From: Rhizobium mongolense USDA 1844
GTDB lineage: Bacteria; Pseudomonadota; Alphaproteobacteria; Rhizobiales; Rhizobiaceae
DNA: 64,000 bases
Assembly: GCF_000419765.1 (NCBI RefSeq)
Contig: NZ_ATTQ01000002.1
Location: 186,001-250,000 of the forward strand
Reading direction: 5' to 3'
Made by a program: the position numbers and the translations under genes. Position 1 is the stretch's first letter, and the number at the start of each line of letters is the position of its first letter. Shown in pieces: positions 52,649 to 61,340 of the stretch. The notes under the pieces were generated by a model. That model was given only the letters and a program-made list of their open reading frames with translations, was not told the origin of the DNA and did no database searches.

Positions 52649-53287
52649 TCAGAACCAGAAAACACCGTCCTCGAGCGCTGTGAATAGGCTATCGACGGCA
52701 TAGGAGAGCTTGCGGTCGATCACGTGCAGATATTCCGTCCAGCCGGAAATATGCTGTAGTTCTTCAGCGCCGTCGGAGATCCCGCGAAGACCGATCAGCG
52801 GCAGCTTATAGCCTTGGCAGGCCCGCAGAATCGCGAATGTTTCCATGTCCACCATGTCGGCAGCGATATTCCTGTAGGCCGACCCCGAAATGACGTTGCC
52901 ACCGGTGGAAAGGCTGGCCTCAGGAATACCGGGAATGCGGAGCGGCAGGTCGATGACCGCTGGAAGATCGAGGAAGGGTGTGTGGCCCTTCTCGAAACCG
53001 AGCGGCGATGCATCCATGTCGCGATAGGAAACGGAAGAAACCTGATAGACTTCTGTCTGCTCCAGCGTCGCGGAACCTGCCGAGCCGAGCGAGACGACAA
53101 GCTCCGGCAGGTCGTCGGCCTGATCGAGCCGGGAAAGCGTCTTCGTCATCGCCACCGCCGCCTCGACCGGACCGACGCCCGTCATCAGCGGTTCGAAACG
53201 GGAGCGCAGGAAGGGGCCATATTCGGCTTCCGCCGCCATGACGAAAAGGATGGACTTGCCGGCGACCGGCTTCAGTTCAAATTTCAT
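52649..53287 (-). CDS. MTA/SAH nucleosidase-like phosphorylase
   Basis: A 212-residue protein of the PNP/UDP family, nucleosidase branch. LFVMAAEAEYGPFL at the N-terminus, MTGVGPVEAAVAMTKTL and LVVSLGSAGSA bind the substrate, and DMVDMETFAILRACQ is the ribose-binding motif with its glutamate, followed by GLRGISDGAE with the acidic residue. It probably cleaves methylthioadenosine or S-adenosylhomocysteine. Its start overlaps the thioesterase stop by four bases, so the two are coupled. Confidence 0.87.
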   Translation of the reverse strand: MKFELKPVAGKSILFVMAAEAEYGPFLRSRFEPLMTGVGPVEAAVAMTKTLSRLDQADDLPELVVSLGSAGSATLEQTEVYQVSSVSYRDMDASPLGFEKGHTPFLDLPAVIDLPLRIPGIPEASLSTGGNVISGSAYRNIAADMVDMETFAILRACQGYKLPLIGLRGISDGAEELQHISGWTEYLHVIDRKLSYAVDSLFTALEDGVFWF

Positions 53288-53733
53288 CCCGTAATTCCCT
53301 CTCTGCCGCGAACGACCATCATCGTTCCCGTCATGGAGGCGATCAGCTTGGCCGGTCCGTCACCGATCGCATAGCCGCGCCCGTCGGCGACGATGATATT
53401 GGAGCCTGGTTTGGTGATCTCGCCGCGAAACAGGAAGCGCTCGCCGCGCCCAGGTGACATCAGGTTGACCTTGAATTCGATCGTCAGGATCGAGGCATCG
53501 GCCTCGATGACACTGTAGGCGGCAAAGCCGCAGGCGCTGTCGAGAGCTGCCGAGATGATGCCGGCATGAAGAATGCCATGCTGTTGCGTGAGCTTGACGT
53601 CGAAGGGAAGTTCGATCTCCACCATGCCGTGCTCGACGCGCGTCAGCTCGGCGCCGATCGTTTCCATCGCCGCCTGGCGGGTAAAATTCTGACGGATCCG
53701 TTCGCGGAAGTCGCCGTTGTTCCTAACGCTCAT
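53284..53733 (-). CDS. PaaI-type hotdog thioesterase
   Basis: A 149-residue hotdog-fold protein: LTQQHGILHAGIISAALDSA is the family motif with the catalytic His and Asp region, followed by EFKVNLMSPGRGERFLFRGE. It probably hydrolyses an acyl-CoA. AGGGGACAA precedes the start codon. It leads a two-gene unit with the nucleosidase. Upstream, in the 130-base gap, the opposite strand has a short frame of unknown meaning. Confidence 0.88.
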   Translation of the reverse strand: MSVRNNGDFRERIRQNFTRQAAMETIGAELTRVEHGMVEIELPFDVKLTQQHGILHAGIISAALDSACGFAAYSVIEADASILTIEFKVNLMSPGRGERFLFRGEITKPGSNIIVADGRGYAIGDGPAKLIASMTGTMMVVRGREGITG

Positions 53734-53866
53734 GCATTTGTCCCCTTGCGACCGCGAAAGTGGCACGGCGCGCCGGTTTCGACAAGGATGAAAGCCAAGC
53801 AGTTCCGATATGCGATCCAGCCGGAGCGCCGCAAAGACGGTCCGCAGCATAAGTACTGGCTGAAGA

Positions 53867-54958
53867 TCAAGCGCGCTCGCGGGCAATCCTGACGATATGC
53901 TGATCCCATGCCACATTGCTGCGCGTCGCAAGGAACTCGCCGTCATAGGACGAGACCGCAAATCCATGCCGGCCGGGCGCGATGCCGGCAGCGTCGGGGA
54001 TGATGTCTTCGGCCATTACCTTGCCGGAGTTGGCGTCGATGATCGCCAATGCACCCTTCGGTGACGTCACGCCGACGAGGGCGTCTTTGCGGTTGACGGC
54101 AATGGCGCCGACATAGTTGCCGAGCTGGCGGGTCGTTGTTTCCGGCAGATCGACGAAGGTCAGTTCCTCGCCTTTGGCGAAGTGGCCGACGAGCGGCGGC
54201 AGGTCGTTGCGGTGGCCCTCGTACTGGCATGCGAACCACACGCGGCCATTGGCGTCGATATCGACGTGACGGGTCGAGACCTGCGACCATTGCCGCGGCA
54301 GCACATGTTTTTCGACGAGCGTGCCATTGGACGCATCGATCAGCGTCAGCGATGGCTGCATGTTGCCGAGGTTGAGCTTCGTGCGGCCGAAATCCGGATG
54401 GGTCTCGATGCCACCATTGGCGATGACAAGCCAGCGGCCGTCATCGGAGACGGTCATATCGTGCGGGCCGACTCCATAGGTCTGGAACTCGCCGATGCGG
54501 GCGAAGCGGTTTGTCGCGTTGTAGAGACCGACCATGCCGCGATTGCCGTCAAAATCGTTCTCGCTGGCATAAAGCAACCGGCCGTCCGGCGAAAAGGTAC
54601 CGTGTCCGTAGAAGTGGCGGCCTTCGGAGGACGTGATAACGACCGGCTCACCCCTGTTCCAGGGATCGAAGATCATTGCGTAGGTGCCGGGACGGCGAGC
54701 GAAGGCGACGGTCTTGCCGGTGGTTGGGCTGAAAGCCATGCCATGGGCACGTGCGGGGAGGGCAATCCGATCGACGATCTCGCCGCGTTCGGTCACGGTC
54801 GCGACCGCGAAGGAGCCGTCGGCGGCGCGGATGCCCGAGGCATAAACCGCATCCGCGCGCTCAAGTGCCAGGAGCCCGCGCGGCTGCAATGCGGCGAGAA
54901 AGCTCAGTCCTGCCGCCTTGACGAAACTGCGCCGGTCGATCGCAGCGCTTCGCCACAT
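53867..54958 (-). CDS. DUF1513 periplasmic protein, Tat-exported
   Basis: A 363-residue beta-propeller-like protein of the DUF1513 family. The N-terminal twin-arginine signal RRSFVKAAGLSFLAALQ sends it to the periplasm. Repeated blade motifs include GHGTFSPDGRLLYASENDFD, VGPHDMTVSDDGRWLVIANG and HVDIDANGRVWFACQYEG. DUF1513 genes are found with imelysin and di-heme genes in iron-regulated operons, as here. The start is the ATG right after the imelysin stop; an earlier ATG would place the Tat motif too deep. Confidence 0.88.
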   Translation of the reverse strand: MWRSAAIDRRSFVKAAGLSFLAALQPRGLLALERADAVYASGIRAADGSFAVATVTERGEIVDRIALPARAHGMAFSPTTGKTVAFARRPGTYAMIFDPWNRGEPVVITSSEGRHFYGHGTFSPDGRLLYASENDFDGNRGMVGLYNATNRFARIGEFQTYGVGPHDMTVSDDGRWLVIANGGIETHPDFGRTKLNLGNMQPSLTLIDASNGTLVEKHVLPRQWSQVSTRHVDIDANGRVWFACQYEGHRNDLPPLVGHFAKGEELTFVDLPETTTRQLGNYVGAIAVNRKDALVGVTSPKGALAIIDANSGKVMAEDIIPDAAGIAPGRHGFAVSSYDGEFLATRSNVAWDQHIVRIARERA

Positions 54959-54962
54959 CGGC

Positions 54963-56057
54963 TCAGTCCCCGTCGGAGAAGGAGAAGCCGGCCGAAAGGC
55001 CGATCGCGCCGCCATATTCGTCGCTGATGCGGGTGATCAATTCACGGCTCGTCGCCAGAAATGCGTCGAGCTTGGCTTTCTCCGCATCGCTGGTTGCCAC
55101 GTCGATATCTGGATTGAGCTTCGGGGCGGTATCAAGCAGGGTCTTGAAGTTTTCCTCGATTGCATCAGCAACGGGTTTGTTGTCGGCAGGCAGAAGTTCC
55201 GCCATTCCGGCCTTCTGCCAGAGCGTTCGCAGTCCCTCGAGGTTTGCCGTCATCGATTTCCAGGTATTTTTCGAGCGCCAATAGATAGCCATGCGCGGGC
55301 GCGGTGCCGTGTCCCGGCCCTTGTAAAACAGCTCCAGCCGCTGATCGCGGACGGTTTCGACGCCGTGGACAAGAATGCCGAGAAGCGCGGTCACCGCTTC
55401 CTTGTTATCCAGGAAATCTTCGCTTTGAGGACCGGGACGTTTCCAGCTTGCCTGCACGCCGTCCGGCTTTTCCCAAGCCGCAACGACTTCGCCTGCCTCG
55501 CGCTGGATATTGCCCGCGACAGCAGCGCCATATCGGCAGCGGAACCCGTTCTTTTGTTTGAGGAGCTCGTCTGAGCCGTTGCCGTAAAGCACGTATTCAA
55601 GCGCCGTCAGACCTTGCAAGGCGACACTCTTTTCCCCGATCGCGTCGACCGTTGCATCCTTCGGGTCGGCCTTGGAGAGCAGTGCCTGTACCTGTCTAAG
55701 GCCGACGCCCTTTCGGTCAGGGAAGAAGAGGATGTGTTCGAAGAGATTGTCGTGCATCACCGGGCCGGTTTGCACGATCTCGATGATCGACCAATAGCGG
55801 ATCGTATCGTCGAAAGCAGATTTGGCCTTGTCCAAAGTCTGCTGTGTGCCACCGTCGCAGAGGTCCTTCATCGCCGTCGTCAAGCGTGCCGTAGACTGCT
55901 GCATGTTGCGATAGCCGGGACGGATCACCTCGTCGACGGCGCGCGCCATCACGCCCGGCACCGCTTCCTCGTTCAGCCCCGTCGGCGTCGACGCAGTCTG
56001 TGCAGTTGCCGATGCCGCAAGCATGAATGAAAGCAGGAGAGGTTGCCAAAGGCGCAT
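54963..56057 (-). CDS. Imelysin-family protein (second copy)
   Basis: A 364-residue periplasmic protein with signal peptide (LWQPLLLSFMLAASATAQ). It is a helical imelysin-peptidase-like protein, with TGPVMHDNLFEHILFFPDRK near the position of the GxHxxE motif but the motif degenerate, and GLTALEYVLYGNGSDELL. It belongs to the shorter EfeO/Algp7-like branch thought to bind iron rather than cut proteins. Its start overlaps the di-heme gene stop as TAATG. Confidence 0.88.
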   Translation of the reverse strand: MRLWQPLLLSFMLAASATAQTASTPTGLNEEAVPGVMARAVDEVIRPGYRNMQQSTARLTTAMKDLCDGGTQQTLDKAKSAFDDTIRYWSIIEIVQTGPVMHDNLFEHILFFPDRKGVGLRQVQALLSKADPKDATVDAIGEKSVALQGLTALEYVLYGNGSDELLKQKNGFRCRYGAAVAGNIQREAGEVVAAWEKPDGVQASWKRPGPQSEDFLDNKEAVTALLGILVHGVETVRDQRLELFYKGRDTAPRPRMAIYWRSKNTWKSMTANLEGLRTLWQKAGMAELLPADNKPVADAIEENFKTLLDTAPKLNPDIDVATSDAEKAKLDAFLATSRELITRISDEYGGAIGLSAGFSFSDGD

Positions 56058-57595
56058 TACAGGGACTCCAGGAATCTGATCAGGGCCTCTCTATCGTCCT
56101 TCGGCAGAGAGGAGAATGCATCGCGGGCTTTCTCGGCTTCGCCGCCGTGCCAGAGGATCGCTTCGGTGAGATTTCTGGCGCGGCCGTCGTGGAGGAAAAA
56201 GCTGTGTCCGCTGACAGTGCGGGTCAGTCCTATACCCCATAGCGGGGGCGTACGCCATTCACGTCCGCTTGCGTGGCCAACTTGCTGGCCATCGGCAAGA
56301 CTTTCGCCCATATCGTGCAGCAGGAAATCCGAATAAGGCCAGATAAGCTGAAAGGACTGTGCTTTTTCGGCGGCATCCCGACGTGTGACGAATTTGGGCA
56401 CGTGGCAGGATATGCAGCCGGACTGATAAAAAAGTTCCTTGCCCCTCAGGGTGCCGGCAAAGCTTGCCTTTCGCCGCGCCGGTACGGCTAGATTCGCGGA
56501 ATAGAAGGTCACGAGATCGAGGATTGGCCCGGGCGCCTCTTCATTGCCCAGGCGCTTTTGAACACCGGTCGGCATTTTTTGGCATTTTATCTCGGCCCGC
56601 GTGCAATCCCCGTGTGCATCCGGCCGATCGGGCGTCGATATGCCGATGTCGCTGGAGAAAGCGGCACCGCTCTGGTCGCGCACAGTTGCATTCTGTGCCT
56701 TCCACCCGAAGCGGCCAAGGCTGACCGCGCCTGTGCGATGATCACGCACGATGGCAGCCTTGCCTGAAATGCGGTTACCATCCTTGTCGTCCGGATCGGC
56801 ATGCGCGAGGATGTCGGCTGCTGGAATGGCTTCGATGAGGCCCAGCCCGATCATCGCCGGGGCGACGCGCGGCGATATCGTCGTCGCCGGATCGAGCGGG
56901 CCGTAGGCAAGATCCTTCACTTCGTAGGTCGGCGCGCGCAATGAGACAGTTTCTCCGCCGGCAAGCGTAACGGTCTTTTCCGTATAGCGAATGGCCATCT
57001 TGCCTTCGGCGGCGAGACCGGGCACGGCAAGATCCTGCAGCTGATGACCATAAGTCGCGTCCGGGAAATTGGCGGCGCTAGCATTTGCGATCGCCTCTCC
57101 TTCTTCCGGCGTCGCCGCTGCTCGTCCAAGGCGAAAGAACATCGATGTGGCGCTGACGCCGCCTTCCGGTGGCCTGCCGCGTCCGTCGTTGACGTGGCAG
57201 CTCATGCAGGAGCGCGCATTGAAGAGCGGTCCGAGGCCATCCGATGCCTGTGTCGAGGATGGCGAGGAAACCCAGACCTTCTTGAAGAGTGCGTTACCGA
57301 GCTTGAAGTTCTGCTCTTCCTCGAAGGGGATGTTTGCCGAGATATGCGAAAAGGAATCCTGCCTAACCGGATCGACCGATGTGGCGGCACCCGCCTGCAT
57401 CGCCTCATATGGTTCGGCTTTGGAAAAATCACTCGCCGGGCGCGTCACGGCCTCGACGCGCTTCAAGTCGGCATCGGAAAGATCGGTACGCTTCGTCGGA
57501 AGATTAAAACCGGCGGCAAGAGCCACCGGAAGCCCGGCAAGCGTGGCGCAGAAAGCAGCGCAGAGAAAAACGCGACGAACCGGATTATGCGGCAT
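56057..57595 (-). CDS. Di-heme oxidoreductase-family cytochrome
   Basis: A 512-residue periplasmic protein of the DUF1111/di-haem thiol-oxidoreductase family. A signal peptide (RRVFLCAAFCATLAGLPVAL) is followed by haem c sites RSCMSCHVNDGRGRPPEGG in the first half and QSGCISCHVPKFVTR in the second. VGHASGREWRTPPLWGIGLT and HDGRARNLTEAILWHGGEA are C-terminal family blocks. It may change the redox state of iron for the imelysins on either side. Third position from the operon end; translationally coupled to the next imelysin. Confidence 0.92.
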   Translation of the reverse strand: MPHNPVRRVFLCAAFCATLAGLPVALAAGFNLPTKRTDLSDADLKRVEAVTRPASDFSKAEPYEAMQAGAATSVDPVRQDSFSHISANIPFEEEQNFKLGNALFKKVWVSSPSSTQASDGLGPLFNARSCMSCHVNDGRGRPPEGGVSATSMFFRLGRAAATPEEGEAIANASAANFPDATYGHQLQDLAVPGLAAEGKMAIRYTEKTVTLAGGETVSLRAPTYEVKDLAYGPLDPATTISPRVAPAMIGLGLIEAIPAADILAHADPDDKDGNRISGKAAIVRDHRTGAVSLGRFGWKAQNATVRDQSGAAFSSDIGISTPDRPDAHGDCTRAEIKCQKMPTGVQKRLGNEEAPGPILDLVTFYSANLAVPARRKASFAGTLRGKELFYQSGCISCHVPKFVTRRDAAEKAQSFQLIWPYSDFLLHDMGESLADGQQVGHASGREWRTPPLWGIGLTRTVSGHSFFLHDGRARNLTEAILWHGGEAEKARDAFSSLPKDDREALIRFLESL

Positions 57596-57604
57596 TTCAG
57601 AGTT

Positions 57605-57632
57605 CGGGCCGCTTGGGTTTGGAAGCGGCCCG
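57605..57632. repeat. Strong intercistronic hairpin
   Basis: CGGGCCGCTT and AAGCGGCCCG form a ten-base perfect stem with an eight-base loop between the first imelysin and the di-heme gene. There is no T-tract on the operon strand. It may protect the upstream message or partly terminate it, giving more imelysin than downstream products. Confidence 0.65.
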
Positions 57633-57640
57633 CCTTTTGC

Positions 57641-58912
57641 TTATTGGAAGACAGCGTCAGGCTTATCCAAGCTGTCGGAACCTTCAAGCTGAACCGTACC
57701 AAGATCGAGTGCGGCAATAACACGCTGGATCGACTTCGTTTGGTCAACGAGACCGTCGACGGCGGCTTGAACGGCGGCGTTGCCGTCCTTGTTGCCTTCG
57801 GCGATCATCTGGTCGTATTTCTCGACTGTCTCGCCGCGTTTTGCCATGGCATGCATTGCATCAAGCGTCGTCTTCAGCTTGCCTGCGACTTCGGTATCGA
57901 GAGCCTTGTCTTTCGCGGCAACGAGATCGTGCAGCGACGGGCCGGACAGCTTCGTTCCGTCGACGCGGGTATATTCCCCGGTGTAAGCGGCGGCGATGCC
58001 GATCGCATCGTTGAGGTGCGAGTTATAGGTGTTGTCGGAGAAGCAATCATGCTCCTCTTCCGGATCGTGCAGCAACAAGCCGAGCTTCATGCGCTCGCCG
58101 GCGAGTTCGCCGTAGGAGAGCGAGCCCATGCCGGTCAGGATCGCGACGAGACCCGCCTTCGGATCGGTTTCGACATTCTTCGTCGCAGCACCGTCAGCCA
58201 CCCAATTATCGGTCATTTCCTGCAGGTCGGAGACCAGCAGCGTGGATGCCGACTTCAGGTATTCGGCGCGGCGATCGCAATTGCCATGCGTGCAATTCTT
58301 GAGGTCGTAATCGGTTGCCGGGCGGCTGCCCGCCCCCGGGCCGGTGCCGTTCAGGTCCTGGCCCCAGAGCAGGAATTCGATGGCATGGTAGCCGGTCGCG
58401 ACATTGGCCTCGACGCCGCCTGCTTCCTGCAGCGTGCCGGACAGGAACTCAGGCGTCAGCTTGGATGCGTCGATATCCTTGCCGTCGATCTTTATCGTCT
58501 TGTTGGCGATGACGTTTGCAACATAGAGCGCGTTCTCGTCGCTCTCCGCGCCGTAGGAGGTATCGACATAATCGATCAGGCCTTCATCGAGCGGCCAAGC
58601 GTTGACCTTGCCTTCCCAGTCATCGACGATTGGATTGCCGAAGCGGTAGACTTCTGTCTGCTGATAAGGAACACGGGCCGCAAGCCACGCATCCTTGGCA
58701 GCCTTCAGCGTCTCGTCGTTCGGCGTCTTCAAGAAGGCGTCAATCGCCTTGTCGAGCGCCTTTGCGGTGATCAGCGAGTCCTCGAATTTGGCATGCGCCA
58801 CTTCGGCATAATGCTTCACGACGGCCGCAGCATCGGTGTCCGCGAGAGCCGGGCTGGATAGGGGTGCTATCGCCAGCGCCAATGCTGCGCAGAATTTCTT
58901 GTTGAGCTTCAT
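57641..58912 (-). CDS. Imelysin-family iron-regulated protein (IrpA-like)
   Basis: A 423-residue periplasmic protein. A signal peptide (MKLNKKFCAALALAIAPLSS) is followed by the imelysin GxHxxE metal motif in VATGYHAIEFLLWGQDLNG. VYRFGNPIVDDWEGKVNAWP, CFSDNTYNSHLNDAIGIAAA and the NCTHGNC cysteine pair are typical of the IrpA/ICMP branch. It probably binds iron for uptake. It is the first gene of the four-gene operon, behind an Irr-like box. Confidence 0.91.
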   Translation of the reverse strand: MKLNKKFCAALALAIAPLSSPALADTDAAAVVKHYAEVAHAKFEDSLITAKALDKAIDAFLKTPNDETLKAAKDAWLAARVPYQQTEVYRFGNPIVDDWEGKVNAWPLDEGLIDYVDTSYGAESDENALYVANVIANKTIKIDGKDIDASKLTPEFLSGTLQEAGGVEANVATGYHAIEFLLWGQDLNGTGPGAGSRPATDYDLKNCTHGNCDRRAEYLKSASTLLVSDLQEMTDNWVADGAATKNVETDPKAGLVAILTGMGSLSYGELAGERMKLGLLLHDPEEEHDCFSDNTYNSHLNDAIGIAAAYTGEYTRVDGTKLSGPSLHDLVAAKDKALDTEVAGKLKTTLDAMHAMAKRGETVEKYDQMIAEGNKDGNAAVQAAVDGLVDQTKSIQRVIAALDLGTVQLEGSDSLDKPDAVFQ

Positions 58913-58992
58913 GGTCCTCTCCTATGACGGATATCCGTCTGAAATCGCCCGAATCTCTTCGCGCAAAAGAAAACCAGTGTCAAACACTCTAG

Positions 58993-59009
58993 TTTGGAAT
59001 GATTTTAAG
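58993..59009. promoter_or_regulatory. Degenerate Irr-like box upstream of the imelysin operon
   Basis: TTTGGAATGATTTTAAG matches the perfect Irr box before mbfA (TTTAGAATAATTCTAAA) at 13 of 17 positions, keeping the GAAT and ATT cores. It lies 81 bases ahead of the imelysin start, far enough to allow activation rather than repression. Confidence 0.5.
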
Positions 59010-59140
59010 AATGGAAGTTGTTTTAAAAGCGCTTGTTCAGAAAGGACTTTACTTGGAAAAGGGCGGAAAATTGACCTATTAGCGCAATTGTTCAATTTCT
59101 GATCTGGGTCTCCCGCGCGAGCGCCATCACATCAGGCGCC

Positions 59141-60430
59141 TTAAGCTTTACGCTGCATCCGGCAGAAGAAGAAGCCGTCCGTATCAGTCGATGCCGGCGT
59201 CAGCGTAACCGTTTCACCATCCGACGAACGGGGGCGCGGTGCATCCTTGCCGAATAGCTCGCCCCAGGCAGCCAGGGCGCTTTCGATGGAGAATGCCGGA
59301 TTTTCCGCGGCGAAGCGTCGGACCTGTTGTTCGTTCTCCTGCGGCAGCACGGAACAGGTGACGTAGATCAGCTCGCCGCCGGGGCGCACGAAGGCGCTCG
59401 CCTGCTTCAAGGCATCCTGTTGCTGGCTCGTACGCTCGTCGAGGTTCTTCGCCGTCAGCCGCCATTTGGTATCGGGGCGTCGGCGCCAGGTGCCGGTGCC
59501 CGTGCAGGGGGCGTCGACTAGCACCTTGTCGCAGCGAGCGCGCAGGCTCGAAAGCGCCTTTGCATCGTCATGCACTTGAACATTGCGCGTACCGGCGCGC
59601 TTCAGGCGTTCGATGATCGGCGCAAGGCGTTTGCGATCGGCGTCATAGGCATGGATCTGGCCTTTATTGTGCATCGCTGCCGCCATGGCAAGCGTCTTGC
59701 CGCCGCCTCCGGCGCAATAGTCGAGCACCTGCTCTCCATCCTTCGGCAGCACCAGATCGGCAACGATCTGCGATCCCTCGTCCTGAACTTCGAACCAGCC
59801 TTTTTGAAAGGAAAGCTCGGCTGTGACGTTCGGAAGCCGTGAGGCGCCCTCGCCGGCGGGAATCCGGATGCCATATCGTGCGATCTTCGCTTCATGAGCA
59901 CCGGCTCTTTCAAGCGCTTTGACCGCCTTTTCACGGCTGGCCTTCAAAATATTGGCGCGCAGGTCGAGTGTCGGGCGGGAGGCGAGCGCCTGTGCTTCGG
60001 CAAGCCAGCTATCGCCGAATGCCGTCTCGAAGGAGCTTTGCACCCACTCGGGAATATCACCTTGGACGTGGACAGGCGCGGAGGAAAGAGCCCGGCTCTG
60101 GAAGGCTGTAAGCGCAGCATCGGGCAGAGAAGGCGGCGCAAACCTATCGTCGGAGAGTTCAGCGGCAAGCGCCTCCGGGGTGAAACCCCACTGGCGGAAC
60201 ATGACGGCATAGGCGATCGCCAGGGGGCTGTCGTCGTCCATGAAGAACCCGTGTGAAAGCCGCATGCGCAGCGCATCATAAACGATGTTGCCGATTGCAG
60301 CGCGATCGCCGGAGCCGGCGAAACGATGCGCAAGGCCCCAATCCTTCAGCGCATCGGCGACAGGTCTCTTGCGCTGATCGATATCAGCAAGAACCGAAAT
60401 CGCCCCCTCGAGGCGGCCGCCCAAACGCAT
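59141..60430 (-). CDS. RsmB/NOP-family RNA (cytosine-5) methyltransferase
   Basis: A 429-residue enzyme. A NusB-like N-terminal region (about 1-140) is followed by the Rossmann methyltransferase. Motif I is VLDYCAGGGGKTLAMAAA, the catalytic cysteines are in LVDAPCTGTGTWRRRPD and IYVTCSVLPQENE, and the C-terminal DTDGFFFCRMQRKA is standard. It methylates a cytosine of 16S rRNA or another RNA. The NusB-like part is less conserved than in true RsmB, so I give no symbol. Confidence 0.9.
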   Translation of the reverse strand: MRLGGRLEGAISVLADIDQRKRPVADALKDWGLAHRFAGSGDRAAIGNIVYDALRMRLSHGFFMDDDSPLAIAYAVMFRQWGFTPEALAAELSDDRFAPPSLPDAALTAFQSRALSSAPVHVQGDIPEWVQSSFETAFGDSWLAEAQALASRPTLDLRANILKASREKAVKALERAGAHEAKIARYGIRIPAGEGASRLPNVTAELSFQKGWFEVQDEGSQIVADLVLPKDGEQVLDYCAGGGGKTLAMAAAMHNKGQIHAYDADRKRLAPIIERLKRAGTRNVQVHDDAKALSSLRARCDKVLVDAPCTGTGTWRRRPDTKWRLTAKNLDERTSQQQDALKQASAFVRPGGELIYVTCSVLPQENEQQVRRFAAENPAFSIESALAAWGELFGKDAPRPRSSDGETVTLTPASTDTDGFFFCRMQRKA

Positions 60431-60572
60431 TCACAAACTCCTGTTGCCACGGACGGGTGCACAATCCGCGGGAAGCGTGACTGACGCTGCGGATCGTTTC
60501 ACAAGTCTCAACCGCGTGGTAACCGCGATTGACGGCAAGAGCAAGCGCCGTCCGGCGCTGGTATCGGACGCC

Positions 60573-60941
60573 TTAGCTGGCGGTGACGACTTCGTAGCAA
60601 ACCTTGGCGGTACCGGAGCGGACCATGCCGATGTTCTGGGCGGCCGCGCGCGAAAGGTCGAGAACACGGCCGCGGATGAACGGGCCACGGTCATTGACGC
60701 GAACAATAACGCTGCGGCCATTGTTGCGGTTGGTCACTCTAAGCTTGGTGCCGAAGCGGAGCGAACGGTGAGCGGCAGTCAAAATGGCAGGATTCATACG
60801 TTCGCCAGAGGCTGTTTTGGAATGCAGTGCGTACCACGAAGCACCACCACATCCGGCTGCAGCAAATCCTTCGGCGGGAAGGATGAAAGAACTAGCTGCA
60901 ATAGCTACGGCAGTGACTATAGAACGGCTGATATTCTTCAA
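60573..60941 (-). CDS. RlpA-like double-psi beta-barrel protein
   Basis: A 122-residue exported protein with a signal peptide ([21 protein letters not shown]) and a compact RlpA-like barrel: [37 protein letters not shown] and the acidic active-site block [20 protein letters not shown]. RlpA cuts denuded glycan strands during cell separation. This short form lacks the SPOR domain of full RlpA, so septal targeting is not implied. No partner gene is adjacent. Confidence 0.88.
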   Translation of the reverse strand: MKNISRSIVTAVAIAASSFILPAEGFAAAGCGGASWYALHSKTASGERMNPAILTAAHRSLRFGTKLRVTNRNNGRSVIVRVNDRGPFIRGRVLDLSRAAAQNIGMVRSGTAKVCYEVVTAS

Positions 60942-61340
60942 AACGGATTATCCCTCAACTATTGAACTTGCGCCTTTACGGGCGGCGGGGCTTAAATCCG
61001 GCGAAAAGTGGCGAAAAAGTGCCGCTGATTATCACGGAATGTTACAGGCTGTAATATTTGTGAGTCTCGCGGGATTCGAGTTGAAAAAGTGCCGCTGCCG
61101 AAAAAGTGGAAAAAATATAAGAAAATCAGGTAAAATTAGAACAATTTTTTCTGCTGCGGCGCACTGTCACGCTATGTTGCAAAAGTAACAAAAATAATTT
61201 TCCGATCCCGCCACAATTGATGCCTCATTTGCGCAAATTTAGAGGCCGTTAACCATAATGCAGAGCGAAATTCAGATCGTGAGAATGCCAAAGTAGGAAT
61301 TTTCTACTCATTTCGAATATGCCGGAATCGCCTGTTCGAG
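60942..61340. other. Long upstream region of the RlpA-like gene
   Basis: About 400 bases, AT-rich in the middle, without a supported gene. GAAAAAGTGCCGCTG occurs twice (61013-61027 and 61083-61097), with further GAAAAGTG-like copies beside each. A TTAACCAT at 61249-61256 matches the CtrA half-site of alphaproteobacteria. It probably holds regulatory sites for the RlpA-like gene. Confidence 0.45.

Noticed and set aside
57044..58861. 605-codon plus-strand open frame
   Set aside because: Antisense shadow of the di-heme and imelysin genes; high-GC codon bias keeps the opposite frame open.
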